From contig OX457056.1 in the NCBI GenBank assembly GCA_949752795.1, positions 203,299,654-203,363,653 on the forward strand: a stretch of 64,000 bases of DNA, read 5' to 3'. Shown in pieces: positions 1 through 18,512 of this stretch (its first letter is position 1; every line of letters begins with the position of its first letter). A program made the position numbers and the translations under genes. The notes beneath the pieces were generated by a model. The model searched no databases and had not been told where the DNA came from. It was given only the letters and a program-made list of their open reading frames with translations. The DNA is from Hyperoodon ampullatus. Lineage: Eukaryota > Chordata > Mammalia > Artiodactyla > Ziphiidae.

Positions 1-1941
<1,941 letters not shown>

Positions 1942-1942
1942 A

Positions 1943-2161
1943 GGGCTTCCCTGGTGGCGCAGTGGTTGAGAGTCCGCCTGCCGATGCAGGGGACACGGGT
2001 TCGTGCCCCGGTCCGGGAAGATCCCACATGCCGCGGAGCAGCTGGGCCCGTGAGCCATGGCTGCTGAGCCTGCGCGTCCGGAGCCTGTGCTCCGCAACGC
2101 GAGTGGCCACAACAGTGAGTGGCCCGCGTACCACACACACACACACACACAAAAAAACCAC
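1943..2161 (+). mobile_element. CHR-type SINE with AC-repeat tail
   Basis: The head GGGCTTCCCTGGTGGCGCAG and the GATCCCACATGCCGCGGAG body are diagnostic of the cetacean CHR SINE. TSD CATATCTCTAG occurs at about 1933-1943 and 2162-2172. The A-rich tail contains about ten AC units. The short open frames over it are SINE sequence, not genes. Confidence 0.95.
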
Positions 2162-2689
2162 CATATCTCTAGCTTCCTCATTATGTCTGCCTCAGGAAAG
2201 AGTTTAAATTACCTCGTAATCTCTAAAAGTAAGTGAATTAAGTGTGTTAGAGATGAGGAGAAGCTGATTTTTAAACATCATCAGCTAAATACTCTATGGA
2301 GAGTATTAGATACAGCTTCACTGTGTATACTTTTATTTTATGAAATACCTTGCAGAAATGACATGTTGTGTCATGATGCAACCTAGAAATGTCCAGACCC
2401 ACCTGCAGATACATGAGGAAATTCTAACTCCTGATGTGACCAGAAAGAAAAACAGCCTTTCCTTCTCTCACAGTAAATAGCTTCCTTCACTTAAATCTTC
2501 CTGAACCCCTCAGTGTTCTTTCTTGAAACAACAATCATGGGAGTGGGAGTGGACGGGAAATAGGAGGTACAAAGAATGAAAACAATAAGAAATCTTTACC
2601 AAAGAACTTTGAGAAAATAATTGCATTCTACTTTTACTCTGTAAGAAAAGGAAGAAGTATCTCATCTCAGTGCTGTGTGCGTCTGTGTG

Positions 2690-2945
2690 TACTTTTTATT
2701 TTGAAATAATTTCAGACTTACAGAAAAGTTGTGAAAACAGTAGAGGGTTTCTATATATTCTTTATCCAGCTTCCCTTAATATTAACATCTTAACCCCAGT
2801 ATAATGATCAAAACTAAGAAATTAACATTGGCACAATGCTTTTAACTAAACTACAGATATTTAAAATTTTTATTAGGTTTTCCACTAATGTCATTTTAAG
2901 TATTTTAAAGCTTTCCTCATTATTCCCTGTTTATAGGTTAAAGAC
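2690..2945 (-). mobile_element. Old L1 3' fragment
   Basis: The text from TTATTTTGAAATAATTTC through CAGAAAAGTTGTGAAAACAG to the TTATCCAGCTTCCC motif resembles the reverse complement of an ancient L1M-type 3' UTR. It is diverged and lacks clear TSDs. Confidence 0.5.
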
Positions 2946-2973
2946 AATTTAAATAATAGTCACACATATGTAC

Positions 2974-3189
2974 TTTTTTTTTTTTTTTTTTTTTTTTGCA
3001 GTACGCGGGCCTCTCACTGTTGTGGCCTCTCCCATTGCGGAGCACAGGCTCCAGACGCGCAGGCTCAGCGGCCATGGCTCACGGGCCCAGCCGCTCCGCG
3101 GCATGTGGGATCTTCCCAGACCGGGGCACGAACCCGTGTCCCCTGCATCGGCAGGCGGACTCTCAACCACTGCGTCACCAGGGAAGCCC
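2974..3189 (-). mobile_element. CHR-type SINE
   Basis: A poly-T run is followed by the complete reverse-complement SINE, ending CCAGGGAAGCCC. TSD CATATGTAC is at 2965-2973 and 3190-3198. The element is sense relative to NT5C2. Confidence 0.95.
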
Positions 3190-3229
3190 CATATGTACAT
3201 TTTTTAGATGATCTAGCCCTGTGGTTATG

Positions 3230-3425
3230 ATTCAGGATATATTTAGGTGTGATTTTGGCTTTACTACTTATTAACTGTTATTTAAGTCCCCAGTTTCTTC
3301 ATCTATAAAGCAGAGGTAACAGTAACTAACTCACAGTTATATGGAAGATTAAATGGGATAATGAATGTAATCACTTAGCACAGTGATGTGCGCAAAGTAA
3401 CCACTCTAGCTGCTGTTATTGTAAT
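3230..3425 (+). repeat. MIR-like ancient SINE
   Basis: Matches the MIR pattern by eye: CCCCAGTTTCTTCATCTATAA, then GGAAGATTAAATGGGATAATG, then an AGCACAGTG core. Diverged and without clear edges. Confidence 0.6.
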
Positions 3426-3658
3426 TAGAGCTAAAAGGACAAATGAAATACTGGGTCTTCTTGCCTAATAACAAACAAGAAAAACTAAAACCCATGCTCC
3501 GGCTGAAAACTCTTGGTGGTTATACTCGGAGTGTGTTAAACTACCATGACAGAGAAGTATCTTCTCTTGTCCACTTCATTATAAATAAGCTTGTTATTAA
3601 TTTCCCTAATAGGTAAAGGAAGCTATCATGCAGATCTATTTTTCCCTTTATTACTTAC

Positions 3659-3712
3659 ATCTTTGACTACATACTTCTCAAGATTTTCAACTGTCTTTTC
3701 CTTAAGGGAACC
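3659..3712 (-). CDS. NT5C2: NT5C2 coding exon, residues 212-229
   Basis: This 54-base exon holds exactly 18 codons, from GSLKEKTVENL to KYVVKD, with codon-boundary junctions at both ends. Skipping it would therefore keep the frame. Lys215, a phosphate-contact residue in the family, falls in SLKEK. The acceptor has a long pyrimidine tract (TTTTTTCTTTCTCTAG) and the donor is consensus GTAAGT. Confidence 0.95.
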
Positions 3713-4256
3713 CTAGAGAAAGAAAAAAGGAAGGAAGAAGAGAACAAAATCAATTTTTAAGTTTATTATAAAAACTGTGACTACTGTCAGCCTAAATGCA
3801 TTTCTTAAGTATTTCCAGAAAAGGAGATAAACTAAACAAGGCCAGGATAAAGTGGCAGATGTGATGTGCTGCAACTCCACCTCCAAAATGTATTTAAAAT
3901 ATAAAACTATTTTTATTTTAAACCAGAAATCAAAAGGCATTTCATATTTTATTCAGCACAATTTATAATAAATGTAAACATAATATTACTTAGTTAATGT
4001 TATTGGCCAAGTGGGAGGTATTTGGAAAAAACAAATGGACCATAGTCATCCTGAAAGGATATGGTAAGTATAATCCTAATGCTAAAATCTCTTCCAGTAA
4101 GTTTGGGAAATGCAAACTGAAATAAGATCTAGAAGCCAAGCACCACCACTGAGGAAAGACCGGCATTACCTCTGTAAGCAGGACAGCCAAAGACAAGGAC
4201 AGAGGTATTCTAGACAGCTATCACCAGAGGCAGATCCCCCCACCCCCTTTTTTTTA

Positions 4257-4511
<255 letters not shown>

Positions 4512-5470
4512 TCAAACATTGCCCAGGGGACCCAAAGGTTCCACTGTCACATAATAAAGGCCGTGTGGCTAATTTGGAAAATAATTACTCCCTAATGAAA
4601 ACCCATTTTGACCACCAGAGATGACTACAGTGTTCAATGGAATACAATAACTGTGAACAGATACAAAGTGGTAGAAGAATATACTGAATGGAAGCTAAAA
4701 GGCCAGTTCCAAAAATATCAGGTCCTTTATCACTTTTAAGAAACAGGTTCCCATCAAAGAAACATTTAAAATTGGTAATTAAGGTTCTCTCCACCCTCAC
4801 TTTTCTGACATTGTCTCTAGGTACTAAGGTATTGTCTATTTTCTGTTTATCTTAGTGACTTAGTGCTCCACCAAATTTAGTGCCTTGAAGTGGATAAGGC
4901 CTAAAGAGGATAAGAAGTTAGCAAACTCTGGCACATACGGCTGAACTTACAATTCTCCCTAGAAAGGAAAGGATAACTTTTTTAAGACTTAAGCAAAATT
5001 TTACTTCAGGGAGGATAAACAGTATTTACTACCTAATTAAATCTTGCTGGGCCTGGGAATGAAACTAAATTACCATCCCTGAATGGCTCCTGGGTAGCTG
5101 CTGTGAAATGAGTTGGGGGGTTTTAGTGCAATTCTGCTTGGACAGATAATCATCACACAAACCTCCCACTCAGTTGTCACAATTAGCACCTCTGCTGGCC
5201 GTCTTCATTCCCAGGAGAAGCCAATCAGAAGTGGTCCCTTCCAAACATGGCTGCAGCACACTGGCAAGGAGAGGGCCGTGTGGGAGGTGAGAGCCTGCAT
5301 GGAGCTGCTGGTGCTGTCCCATCTCTCAGGCTGGCAATGTGGCATCTTTCACTAGCACTAAATTCACTTCAGAAAAGCAGAAAAGACCTGCAGTGGCCAG
5401 TTCTCTAAAACCCTGTACATTAATTTTTTTTAAAATCAATTGGAAAAAGAAAATTATAGTATATACATAC

Positions 5471-5528
5471 CTGGTATATCTGGGACAATTAGTAAAAAAA
5501 TCTACTAGGCAGGCCAACAGGTAGGTCT
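5471..5528 (-). CDS. NT5C2: NT5C2 coding exon, residues 161-180
   Basis: This 58-base exon completes Glu161, reads 18 codons ([11 protein letters not shown] to CPRYT), and ends with two bases of Ser180. The acceptor is CATTTTTCAG and the donor is GTATGT. It is one of the shortest coding exons of the gene and is separated from the preceding exon by a 168-base intron. The peptide is the hydrophobic helix that follows the effector site. Confidence 0.95.
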
Positions 5529-5696
5529 CTGAAAAATGAAGAATAGATATTCATAAGCTAGAAGTGAGATAATGAAATTTGTTTCATTATGTCCTTGCGC
5601 AAAGACAAACGATCATGGAAAGAAGGGAAGGCATCAATATATATAAGCATAGAATAAGCATAGAATATATAATATATAAGCATAGAATGAGTCTAC

Positions 5697-5788
5697 CTGG
5701 TAGGTTGAACAGTGTGTTCAGAATGTAAAATCTTTCAGTGTCATCTCGCTGAATAAATTTATTTGGATACTGCTCTCTAGTTTCTGGT
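5697..5788 (-). CDS. NT5C2: NT5C2 coding exon, residues 130-161 (effector site 1)
   Basis: This 92-base exon completes Gly130, reads 30 codons from [11 protein letters not shown] to NTLFNLP, and ends with the first base of Glu161. Counting along the exon places Arg144, Ile152 and Asn154 where human cN-II has the ATP/dATP allosteric site 1 residues, and Phe157/Asn158 where it has substrate-base contacts. The acceptor TTTTTCTTTCAG is strong. The donor reads GTAGAC, a weak match to U1 consensus beyond GTA. The next intron is only 168 bases. Confidence 0.96.
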
Positions 5789-5919
5789 CTGAAAGAAAAA
5801 ATTTTAAATTAACTGACATTCAAAAATAACATTATAACTGAGACATATTCATCATTCAAAAATTTATTCAGATATTTTGGTGGCTATGTGCAAGGCAGGG
5901 TTCCAAATAATACACATGG

Positions 5920-6148
5920 CAGGACTTCCCTGGTGGCGCGGTGGACAGGACTCCGTGCTCCCAATACAGGGTGCCTGGGTTCTATCCCTGGTCGGGGAAC
6001 TAGATTCCACGTGCACACCGCAACTAAGTAAGGGTTTGCATGCCACAACTAAGGAGCCCTGGAGCTGCAACTAAGGAGTCCCTGTGCTGCAACCAAGACC
6101 TGGCGCAACCAAAAAAATAAATAAATAAATATGTAAAAAACCCAAAAA
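5920..6148 (+). mobile_element. CHR-type SINE, older subfamily
   Basis: Head GGACTTCCCTGGTGGCGCGG, body CCTGGTCGGGGAACTAGATT and an AAATAAATAAAT tail. TSD ACACATGG is at 5912-5919 and 6149-6156. Body and tail differ from the younger GATCCCACATGCC subfamily. Confidence 0.88.
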
Positions 6149-6159
6149 ACACATGGGTA

Positions 6160-6480
6160 GCTCTGAAAGGGAAGAAGCTTGGTTCCAGCCCCTAAAAAGT
6201 TCTCAGTCTGGTAAGGGAGGTGAGTCACATACACAGATAATTACAGCAAGGTAAAAAAATCACAACTACAAGCAAGGTGCGAGGAGCTATGAGAAAACCG
6301 AAGCAGGGGAGACCACTCCAACTTAAGGGGTAGAGAGAAGTGAATGTGGGAATGTGGAGAGGAAAATCTTGGAAGAATTCATGAAAATGGTAGCATATGA
6401 GCTGGCCCTTGAAAGCTAGATAGACGAATCCAGAAACTAGTCTGAGAAAAGGGAACAGAGAAAAATAAAGCTAGAAAGTC
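6160..6480 (+). repeat. Ancient interspersed repeat, family undetermined
   Basis: Phrases such as CACATACACAGATAATTACAG and GAGCTGGCCCTTGAAAGCTAG resemble old mammalian repeats of the MIR/L2 age class. The family is not certain by eye. Confidence 0.35.
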
Positions 6481-6549
6481 GAATTGAGGCAATTATGCTA
6501 TTGTTTTTATACTTCATTCAGGGGCAACAGTGCCACTGACAGTTTTGGG

Positions 6550-6883
6550 GTTTTTTTTTTGGCTGCATTGGGTCTTTGTTGCTGCCTGCAGGCTTTTCTC
6601 TAGTTGCCGCGAGTGGGGGCTACTCTTCGTTGCAGTGCGTGGGCTTCTCATTGTGGTGGCTTCTCTTGTTGCAGAGCACGGACTCCAGGCGTGCGGGCTT
6701 CAGTAGTTGTGGCACGCAGGCTCAGTAGTTGTGGCTCACGGGCTCTAGAGTGCAGGCTCAGTAGCTGTGGCGCATGGCGTAGCTGCTCCGCAGCATGTGG
6801 GATCTTCCTGGACCAGGGCTCAAACCCGTGTCCCCTGCACTGGTAGGCGATTCTTAACCACTGCGCCACCAGGGAAGTCCCCA
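6550..6883 (-). mobile_element. CHR-type SINE, long form
   Basis: GGCTGCATTGGGTCTTTGTTGC follows a poly-T run, and the element ends CGCCACCAGGGAAGTCCCC. It has the extra GGCTTCTCTTGTTGCAGAGC middle of the roughly 330-base form. TSD approximately ACAGTTTT. Confidence 0.92.
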
Positions 6884-6974
6884 CCAACAGTTTTTAAGCA
6901 GAAGGATAAAACCATCAGAGCTGAATTGTAAAATATTAAATTAGTAGGAGTTTTAGGATAAAACCAAGGAAGAA

Positions 6975-7425
6975 ATGTGATGTGTTGCAAAAATGGCTAC
7001 AAATTCTTCCTATCCTTTTGTAATGTGACTTTGCAGTTTTTCTTATTAAGAGGCTCAGTCTGTTTCTCCATTCTTGAATACAGGCTTGAATGGCAGCAAA
7101 TGGGATCCAAGCAGAGACTTGGAAAACACTTGTGTATTGGGGCTTTCCTACTCTTGCTGCACTTGGAACTCTGAGACTGCTATGTGAATGAGAGTGAGAT
7201 AACCTGCTGGAGGATAAAAGGTTACATGCAGAAATGAGGTGCCCCAGTCAACAGGCTGCCAACTGCCAGACATGTGAGTGAGGCCATTCTAAATCAGCTG
7301 AACAATCCCAGAATTGCCCAGCTGACTCTCAGAATTTTGAGCTAAATCAAATGGCCATTGTTTTAAGCCACTAAGTTTTGAAGTACTTTATTATGCAGCA
7401 AAAACTAACTGACACAGAGACAGAG
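6975..7425 (+). mobile_element. MLT1-like LTR remnant (MaLR)
   Basis: The 3' part contains CAACTGCCAGACATGTGAGTG and TTTTAAGCCACTAAGTTTTG, followed by CTAACTGACACAG, typical of non-coding MaLR solo LTRs. The 5' edge is uncertain. No internal viral gene is seen. Confidence 0.55.
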
Positions 7426-8020
7426 GCCTGGGAAATCAGGGGATTACTGTAGTAGTACAGTTGAGAGCAGGAGGGGCATGTCCTAGAGTGGGTGCAAAGG
7501 AAATTAAAGAGAATTATTCAAGAGAGATTGCCAAGGTAAAATGAACAAGACGAGGTAACTTATCGGATGTGGTAGATGAGGAACCTAAGAGCCAAAGATG
7601 ATGCTGCTCACACTAAGGTGTCTCTGAGAGGGTGGTGGTACCATAAACAGAATCATGAAAACTAGATAAAAAGTAGATATAAGAGGAATTCTATTTTGGA
7701 TATGTTAATCTAAAAGTAAACATTTTTACAGGCAATTAGAAACAAAGGTCAAGAACTTAAAATAGAGATTCAAACTTGAGAGATAGCTGGGATCATCTCT
7801 GCACAGGTAATAAATGAAGTCAGGAAGACTATTAGAGGAGAAGAGGCCACTTAAGAGTGCAGAGAAAGAAGAGCAGACTGAGACTAGATCCACGGAGGAT
7901 ATTCAGAGTTTAAAAGAAAATGCCAGTGAAAAAAACAGAAGTTAGAGATGCATGAGAACCTTGAAGAGTGAAATAAAACACTGCAACAAGAGGAAGGGGA
8001 TAGTATTAATAGTATAAAAA
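7426..8020. other. Intron, weakly repeat-like
   Basis: Purine-rich sequence with phrases (TGAGGAACCTAAGAGCCAAAG, GGAAGACTATTAGAGG) that suggest a very old interspersed repeat. It is too diverged to name, and no gene is seen. Confidence 0.35.
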
Positions 8021-8031
8021 TATTACAGAGA

Positions 8032-8193
8032 GTATATATAAGGGTGGGATAGGGAGGGTGGGAGGGAGACGCAAGAGGGAGGAGATATGGGGGTATATGT
8101 ATATGTATAGCTGATTCACTTTGTTATAAAGCAGAAACTAACACACCATTGTAAAGCAATTATACTCCAATAAAGATGTTTAAAATATATACA
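8032..8193 (+). mobile_element. 5'-truncated L1, 3' end only
   Basis: Contains the cetartiodactyl L1 3' end: GGGTGGGATAGGGAGGGTGG, then CTGATTCACTTTGTTATAAAG, then ACTCCAATAAAGATG. TSD TATTACAGAGA is at 8021-8031 and 8194-8204, so this 162-base insertion is complete as inserted. Confidence 0.92.
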
Positions 8194-8668
8194 TATTACA
8201 GAGAAACAAAAAGGGAGAAAAACTAAAATATAAAAATGCACAGTCCTCACAGTAAAATATGAAGATTAACTATTTTGAAAAAAGGACACCAAATTTAAAG
8301 TTCATACTCAGAATAACTTGGGTAAATTCCTGCTTGTGTTTGTTAACTACAAATGGCATAAACTCTAGTTAGGGATATAAAATCACATTAGCTCCCTGTC
8401 TTAGTCACCCTTCTGAAATAAGTGTTCCCAATAAAGAATAACTTTATGGAATAGCGTATCTTCTAGCCTTCCAAGATTTTCTATAATGAAAATTAAGGCA
8501 GAAGGGAATAGTAATGATACGCTTTCCTCAGTCAGGTTTAGTAAGATGACATTTTCATCATTAAAGAATAATTCCTTTACCTAAATATAGTTATTTATTA
8601 GGCAATTAGAACCCAAACAGACTTATAAATACAGTTAGTGATTACATTTTGTTTACTATATTTGTTTT

Positions 8669-9003
8669 TTTGGGTTGTTTTTGTTCTTTCTTAAATTTTA
8701 TTTTTGGCTGCGTTGGGTCTTCGTTGCTGCACACGGGCTTTCTCTAGTTGCAGCAAGCAGGGGCTACTCCTCATTGCAGTGCGCGGGCTTCTCATTGCAG
8801 TGGCTTCTCGTTGCAGAGCATGGGCTCTAGGCACGCGGGCTTCAGTAGTTGTAGCTCGCGGGCTCTAGAGCGCAGGCTCAGTAGTTGTGGTGCACGGGCT
8901 TAGTTACTCCGTGGCATGTGGGATCTTCCTGGACCAGGGCTTGAACCCATGTCCCCTGGATTGGCAGGTGGATTCTTAACCACTGCGCCACCGGGGAAGC
9001 CCC
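8669..9003 (-). mobile_element. CHR-type SINE, long form, inserted in another SINE's tail
   Basis: Starts TTTTGGCTGCGTTGGGTCTTC and ends CGCCACCGGGGAAGCCC. TSD TACTATATTTGTTTT is at 8654-8668 and 9004-9018, so it sits inside the T-rich tail of the next SINE. Confidence 0.93.
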
Positions 9004-9018
9004 TACTATATTTGTTTT

Positions 9019-9149
9019 ACTTTTTGTTTTTTTAAACGTTTGGCCGCGCCTCACAGCTTGCAGGACCTTAGTTCCCCGACCAGGGATAGAACCTGCACCC
9101 TTGGCAGTGAAAGTACGGAGTCCTAACCACTGGACCGCCAGGGAATTCC
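9019..9149 (-). mobile_element. Short CHR-type SINE (host of the nested copy)
   Basis: Reverse complement of the short form: GGCCGCGCCTCACAGCTTGC to GACCGCCAGGGAATTCC. Its right TSD TACATTTTGTTT at about 9150-9161 matches a copy at about 8644-8655, on the far side of the 8669-9003 SINE. Confidence 0.85.
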
Positions 9150-9162
9150 CTACATTTTGTTT

Positions 9163-11214
<2,052 letters not shown>

Positions 11215-11611
11215 TCATGCAAAGTAATAAAGGCAATTATCTAATGGAGTATTTACTCCATCACCACAAACCAACCCTCACCTTATTCAGGTTTTATGGC
11301 AGCTCAAGTATGTCCCCAAACAATATAACTCTAGAGGCTAAAGTGAGTGAATAAAGTCTTAAAAACAAATCTCAGAACAACTAACAAATATTTACTCTGT
11401 CCAGATAAATAATCACAACTGTTTTATGTGAGAAATAAGAGCTTAATCAAACAAGGTATAAACAATAGTTCCTCTTAATACAGCTGGTTCTATCCTAAAA
11501 CAGAGTCTCTCTTAATTTCCTTGGACAACTGAGCTGCCTTATATTTCCCTCTGTTACATGTTGTATATGGGACATATATGATGGCATCTCAAAATAAGCA
11601 TCATCTTTCTT

Positions 11612-11807
11612 TTTTTTTAAAAGAGTTTTTTGGTGTGGACCAATTTTAAAGTCTTCTATTGAATTTGTTACAATATTGCTTCTGTTTTATGTTTTGTTTT
11701 TTTGGCCATGAGGCATGTGGTATCTTAGCTCCCCGACCAGGGATCAAACCCACACCCCCTGCATTGGAAGGCGAAGTCCCAACCACTGGACCGCCAGGGA
11801 AGTCACA
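11612..11807 (-). mobile_element. CHR-type SINE with long 3' region
   Basis: GGCCATGAGGCATGTGGTATC to GGACCGCCAGGGAAGTC is the tRNA-related head region in reverse complement. It is preceded by a T-rich 3' part including GTTACAATATTGCTTCTG. TSD GCATCATCTTTCTT is at 11598-11611 and 11808-11821. Confidence 0.88.
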
Positions 11808-12256
11808 GCATCATCTTTCTTAATGTCAAATCTTTCTTATCAAATCTAGGAATGCAAACTGCCAAGAAGCCTCCTGATTACCAAGTTAAATATATATTAG
11901 CAAAACATGTAACCACTCTCCAATAGCGTAAGAGAAGGACACCTGCGATTACTGCCCATCAATTTTAATAATCCCTCTTCTTTCTCATAAATGGATCTTC
12001 TTTAATAATAAACTAAGTTCAAAGTTCAAGTCAGGAACACAAAATATATGGTGTACATGAAAGGTTTCATGGTCATTTCAGAATCAACACCAACCAAAAA
12101 CAAACAAAAAACACAAAAAAACCCCAAAGAATCTTTTGATGCTTTGTTGGTTTTTTGTTTGTCTGGGGGAAGTTTTTTGGTTGAGGATGCATTTGGAATT
12201 ATTAATTTGGGGGACAGAAGGAGGAGTCTTAATCCAAAAATAATCCTGAAATATTA

Positions 12257-15426
<3,170 letters not shown>

Positions 15427-15433
15427 TAAATAA

Positions 15434-15465
<32 letters not shown>

Positions 15466-15466
15466 C
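15427..15466. repeat. GATA microsatellite
   Basis: About eight uninterrupted GATA units follow AAATAAATA. It is likely length-polymorphic. Confidence 0.95.
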
Positions 15467-16284
15467 AAAATTTCTTTTTTAATCAACCAGGCCCTTCAAA
15501 GCCAGCCTGGACATCTGTGCAGAATCATATATATCACCTCAGACTAGAGCTCTATATGCCCTCCACAGCTGCAAAGGCTCTAATTTCAATTTGTCTGGCA
15601 AAACTGGCAAGTAAATGATGCAGAGCTTCAAACTCAGTTCTCACAACTGACTTTCCAAAACACTGCCAATAGCTTCAAGAGTAAACACAGCCTCACACAT
15701 TCACTGCTTATTTCTTTTTCAAGAAGGTTCTCAGGCCTATTCTAATTTACCCAATATCCAAAGACAAAGGAAGAGGTTATTTTAAGGGCCAGAGTCCAAA
15801 AAAGAGGACTGCTTCAGGCACCAGGGCAGCACACAGTGTTCTCAGGTTACGTAACCAGACTATAAAGAGAACAACCAAAGCTTTGAAAGCTGAAGCTACT
15901 GAGAGCATTTAAAGATATTCTTTACTTCCTAATCCGCGAGGGAAAAACAGTTCTTCAAAAAATATCAACTGCGTGTTGTGGAGGTGAAAGTTGTGCACTG
16001 TTTTGAGTAGATTTTGTTCACACAAGATAGAATCTGGATTAGTGGAGACAGTCCCTTTAGGTGAGCTGAAAACTTTCTGCAGGGAAGTCTGGAATTCTCA
16101 TGCACTTTTTATCTTTGCCACCAAGACACACTGTGTAGTAGTTTATATTAGACAAAGGAAGGGCAAACCTCTACAGAGGTTCCAGCCTAGCAGAATGCTG
16201 CTGCCAAAATGAGAACTCACATGAGGCAGATGCAGATGCAGAGTGTGTCACTCCAGTCTTGAAGGAGTTACACTGGCACTCCTG

Positions 16285-16328
16285 TTAAAAAACAAAACAA
16301 AGCAACAAAACAAAACAAAAACAAAAAC
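16285..16328. repeat. AAAAC-rich simple repeat
   Basis: Irregular AAAACA units. Read on the minus strand they form the pyrimidine-rich tract before a possible cryptic acceptor at 16282. Confidence 0.85.
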
Positions 16329-16329
16329 T

Positions 16330-17014
16330 GGTTTTAAAACTGTTGTGATGGGCTGGAACAGAGAGATACCATTTGGAAATTGGTATTAATAGGAGTTACT
16401 GCCTCCTATTTAGAAGCCTCTGACCATCACTTAAATTCATCTAATTAGCCATAACAAAACAAGGGTATTGAAGATAATCTTAAGTATTATACATTATTTA
16501 ACTTTTCCGGTACCCTGAGCCTGGAATACAAGCCAAGTCTGATCCTGAAATGTTAAGTCAAAAGACAAACAGAAAAATAAATTTCTTTTGTCTTAGTTTA
16601 TTTTTTCTAGCACATTTCAGGTTTATACGATAGAAACTGAATGCAACTGGTAAACAGCATTTAAAATTGAACTATAGTAAGTGAAACAGACTAATAAAGG
16701 ATGCAAGAATAAACCTGAGCAGTCTCATCTTGCTTTTAAGTACCCATTTAAACTAAGTCTACCTGTACCTATCTACCTACTTTTCTACCCTTCTAACACC
16801 TAATTTTGTATTCTTGATAAAGATAAAAACCAATGTCACCCTACTAAAAATCTAACCAGATGTCTAAATATGAAATAGAGGGTAAAAATTTTATTTTGAT
16901 TCTGTGAGTGTATATTTGCCCTCAGTAAATGGAGTCATACTACTCTACTTTCATAAAGTTAAAGAAACTACCTAGTCTAGTAAGATAACTGACTTGAAGA
17001 CACATAAATCCTTT
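16330..17014. other. Intron, no recognised element
   Basis: AT-rich intronic sequence between a simple repeat and a SINE. Nothing was recognised. Confidence 0.5.
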
Positions 17015-17025
17015 CAAGATACTGA

Positions 17026-17031
<6 letters not shown>

Positions 17032-17056
<25 letters not shown>

Positions 17057-17248
17057 GCAGTACGCGGGCCTCTTACTGTTGTGGCCTCTCCCGTTGCGGA
17101 GCACAGGCTCCAGACGCGCAGGCTCAGCGGCCATGGCTCACGGGCCCAGCTGCTCCGCGGCATGTGGGATCTTCCTGGACCAGGGCACGAACCCGTGTCC
17201 CCTGCATTGGCAGGCGGACTCTCAACCACTGCGCCACCAGGGAAGCCC
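17032..17248 (-). mobile_element. CHR-type SINE, young
   Basis: A poly-T run of about 27, then the full reverse-complement element ending GCCACCAGGGAAGCCC. TSD AAGATACTGATACTTTT (left) and AAGATATTGATACTTTT (right) differ at one base. Confidence 0.95.
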
Positions 17249-17269
17249 AAGATATTGATACTTTTAAGA

Positions 17270-18285
17270 TATGAATTATGTTTAACTTTATAGGGAGTCA
17301 TTTTTCCTCGAGACATTTAGGTTTTTGAAAACATACCATTAGATTTCTCCAACTTCTGGATTTTTTGTGAAAGGGAGATGGTACTAAATGGAAGAGCAAA
17401 AATGACTAAATACAATGTTGAAAATTTCTAAAAACATTACGACTAGGAGAAACCAGCACTACCAATCACACTATGAAAAGCAAAAATCCAGCCCAACCAC
17501 TCAAGAATAGTTATTTGCTTTTATTCTATGAATGCGATCAACATCAATGTTCTCTATTTATTTAGGCTAAGTGATCTTAGCTCTCTGAGACTGTAACTAG
17601 CAAAGATAATAATTCACATTTTCATTAAGGAAACTTTAAATTAAATCTTTCCATTCCGATATAAACAGACACCAGAGGACTTTTTCTACTTTTCACAACT
17701 ATTTGAAAACCCCAACACAATATCACAGACATAGTCAAAAATTTTCTCTCTAACCTAAGAGATCGTAAATGATCTAAAAAGAGATATTGAAAAATTCTAA
17801 AAACTACCTCTATTTTAATTTATCTAAAATACAAAAAGCTAGATACCATTCAACATTTTCAGTAATATAAAATAAAACCAACTCCCACATGGCTAGACAT
17901 GTAAATAAGTAAACAAGTAGAGTCTGAAAGACTGCCAGTCTCAATTTATTGCAAAAGCAAAATTAAATGGTAATTAAAAGATTTGTTTTAAAAATTACCA
18001 AGAGTATTAAAAGAATGTTTATTTTAAAATAAAATGAAAAAAATTACCTAACTCAAAATTTTCCCTCTGAGAACCTGTATGCTTACTAGGAATGTGTATT
18101 TCAGCTATTGTTTTCAACTTAAAATGCGGAAAACTGAAAATTATTGAAATTAACTTTAAAAATCCTCTTTAACCAAAGAAGCTGCTTGTAATTAAAAAAA
18201 AGAAAGAAATAGCTAGTATATAATTTTTCCCCCAAATAAGAACAGATCATCACACTCAAATGCCTGTACTAAAGTTAGAATAATG
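17270..18285. other. Intron, no recognised element
   Basis: AT-rich intronic sequence with no supported feature. Confidence 0.5.
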
Positions 18286-18512
18286 TAACAGACATTTGGA
18301 TGCCTACTGTGTACAGGTACTAGATGCTAAGAACAGAAAACAAAATAACTCATGGTCTTTGGCCTGAAGGAGCTTGTAGTGTGCTACAGGGATATACAAT
18401 TAGATATTTATAATAAATTTTAGAAGATCCACAATACAATGTGACTAAGGAGGTACAGAGGGACAGAAACGGAGCCAATTAACCCAGCCCAGGAAGTCTT
18501 CTTAAAAAACAT
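18286..18512 (+). repeat. Ancient interspersed repeat (MIR/L2 age class)
   Basis: GATGCCTACTGTGTACAGG and GGCCTGAAGGAGCTTGTAG resemble a widespread old mammalian repeat. The family is not assigned with certainty. Confidence 0.45.

Noticed and set aside
5113..5355. 80-codon open frame in an NT5C2 intron
   Set aside because: No recognisable motif. It ends just before, and in the opposite sense to, the exon at 5471-5528, and has no supporting splice or promoter context.
5920..6000. tRNA-like A and B box sequence in SINE heads
   Set aside because: The SINEs are tRNA-derived and carry promoter-box relics, but no cloverleaf with a proper anticodon arm and acceptor stem is present, so no tRNA genes are called.
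15427..15466. Regular direct repeats as a possible CRISPR array
   Set aside because: It is a GATA tetranucleotide microsatellite in a vertebrate intron, with no spacers and no cas genes.
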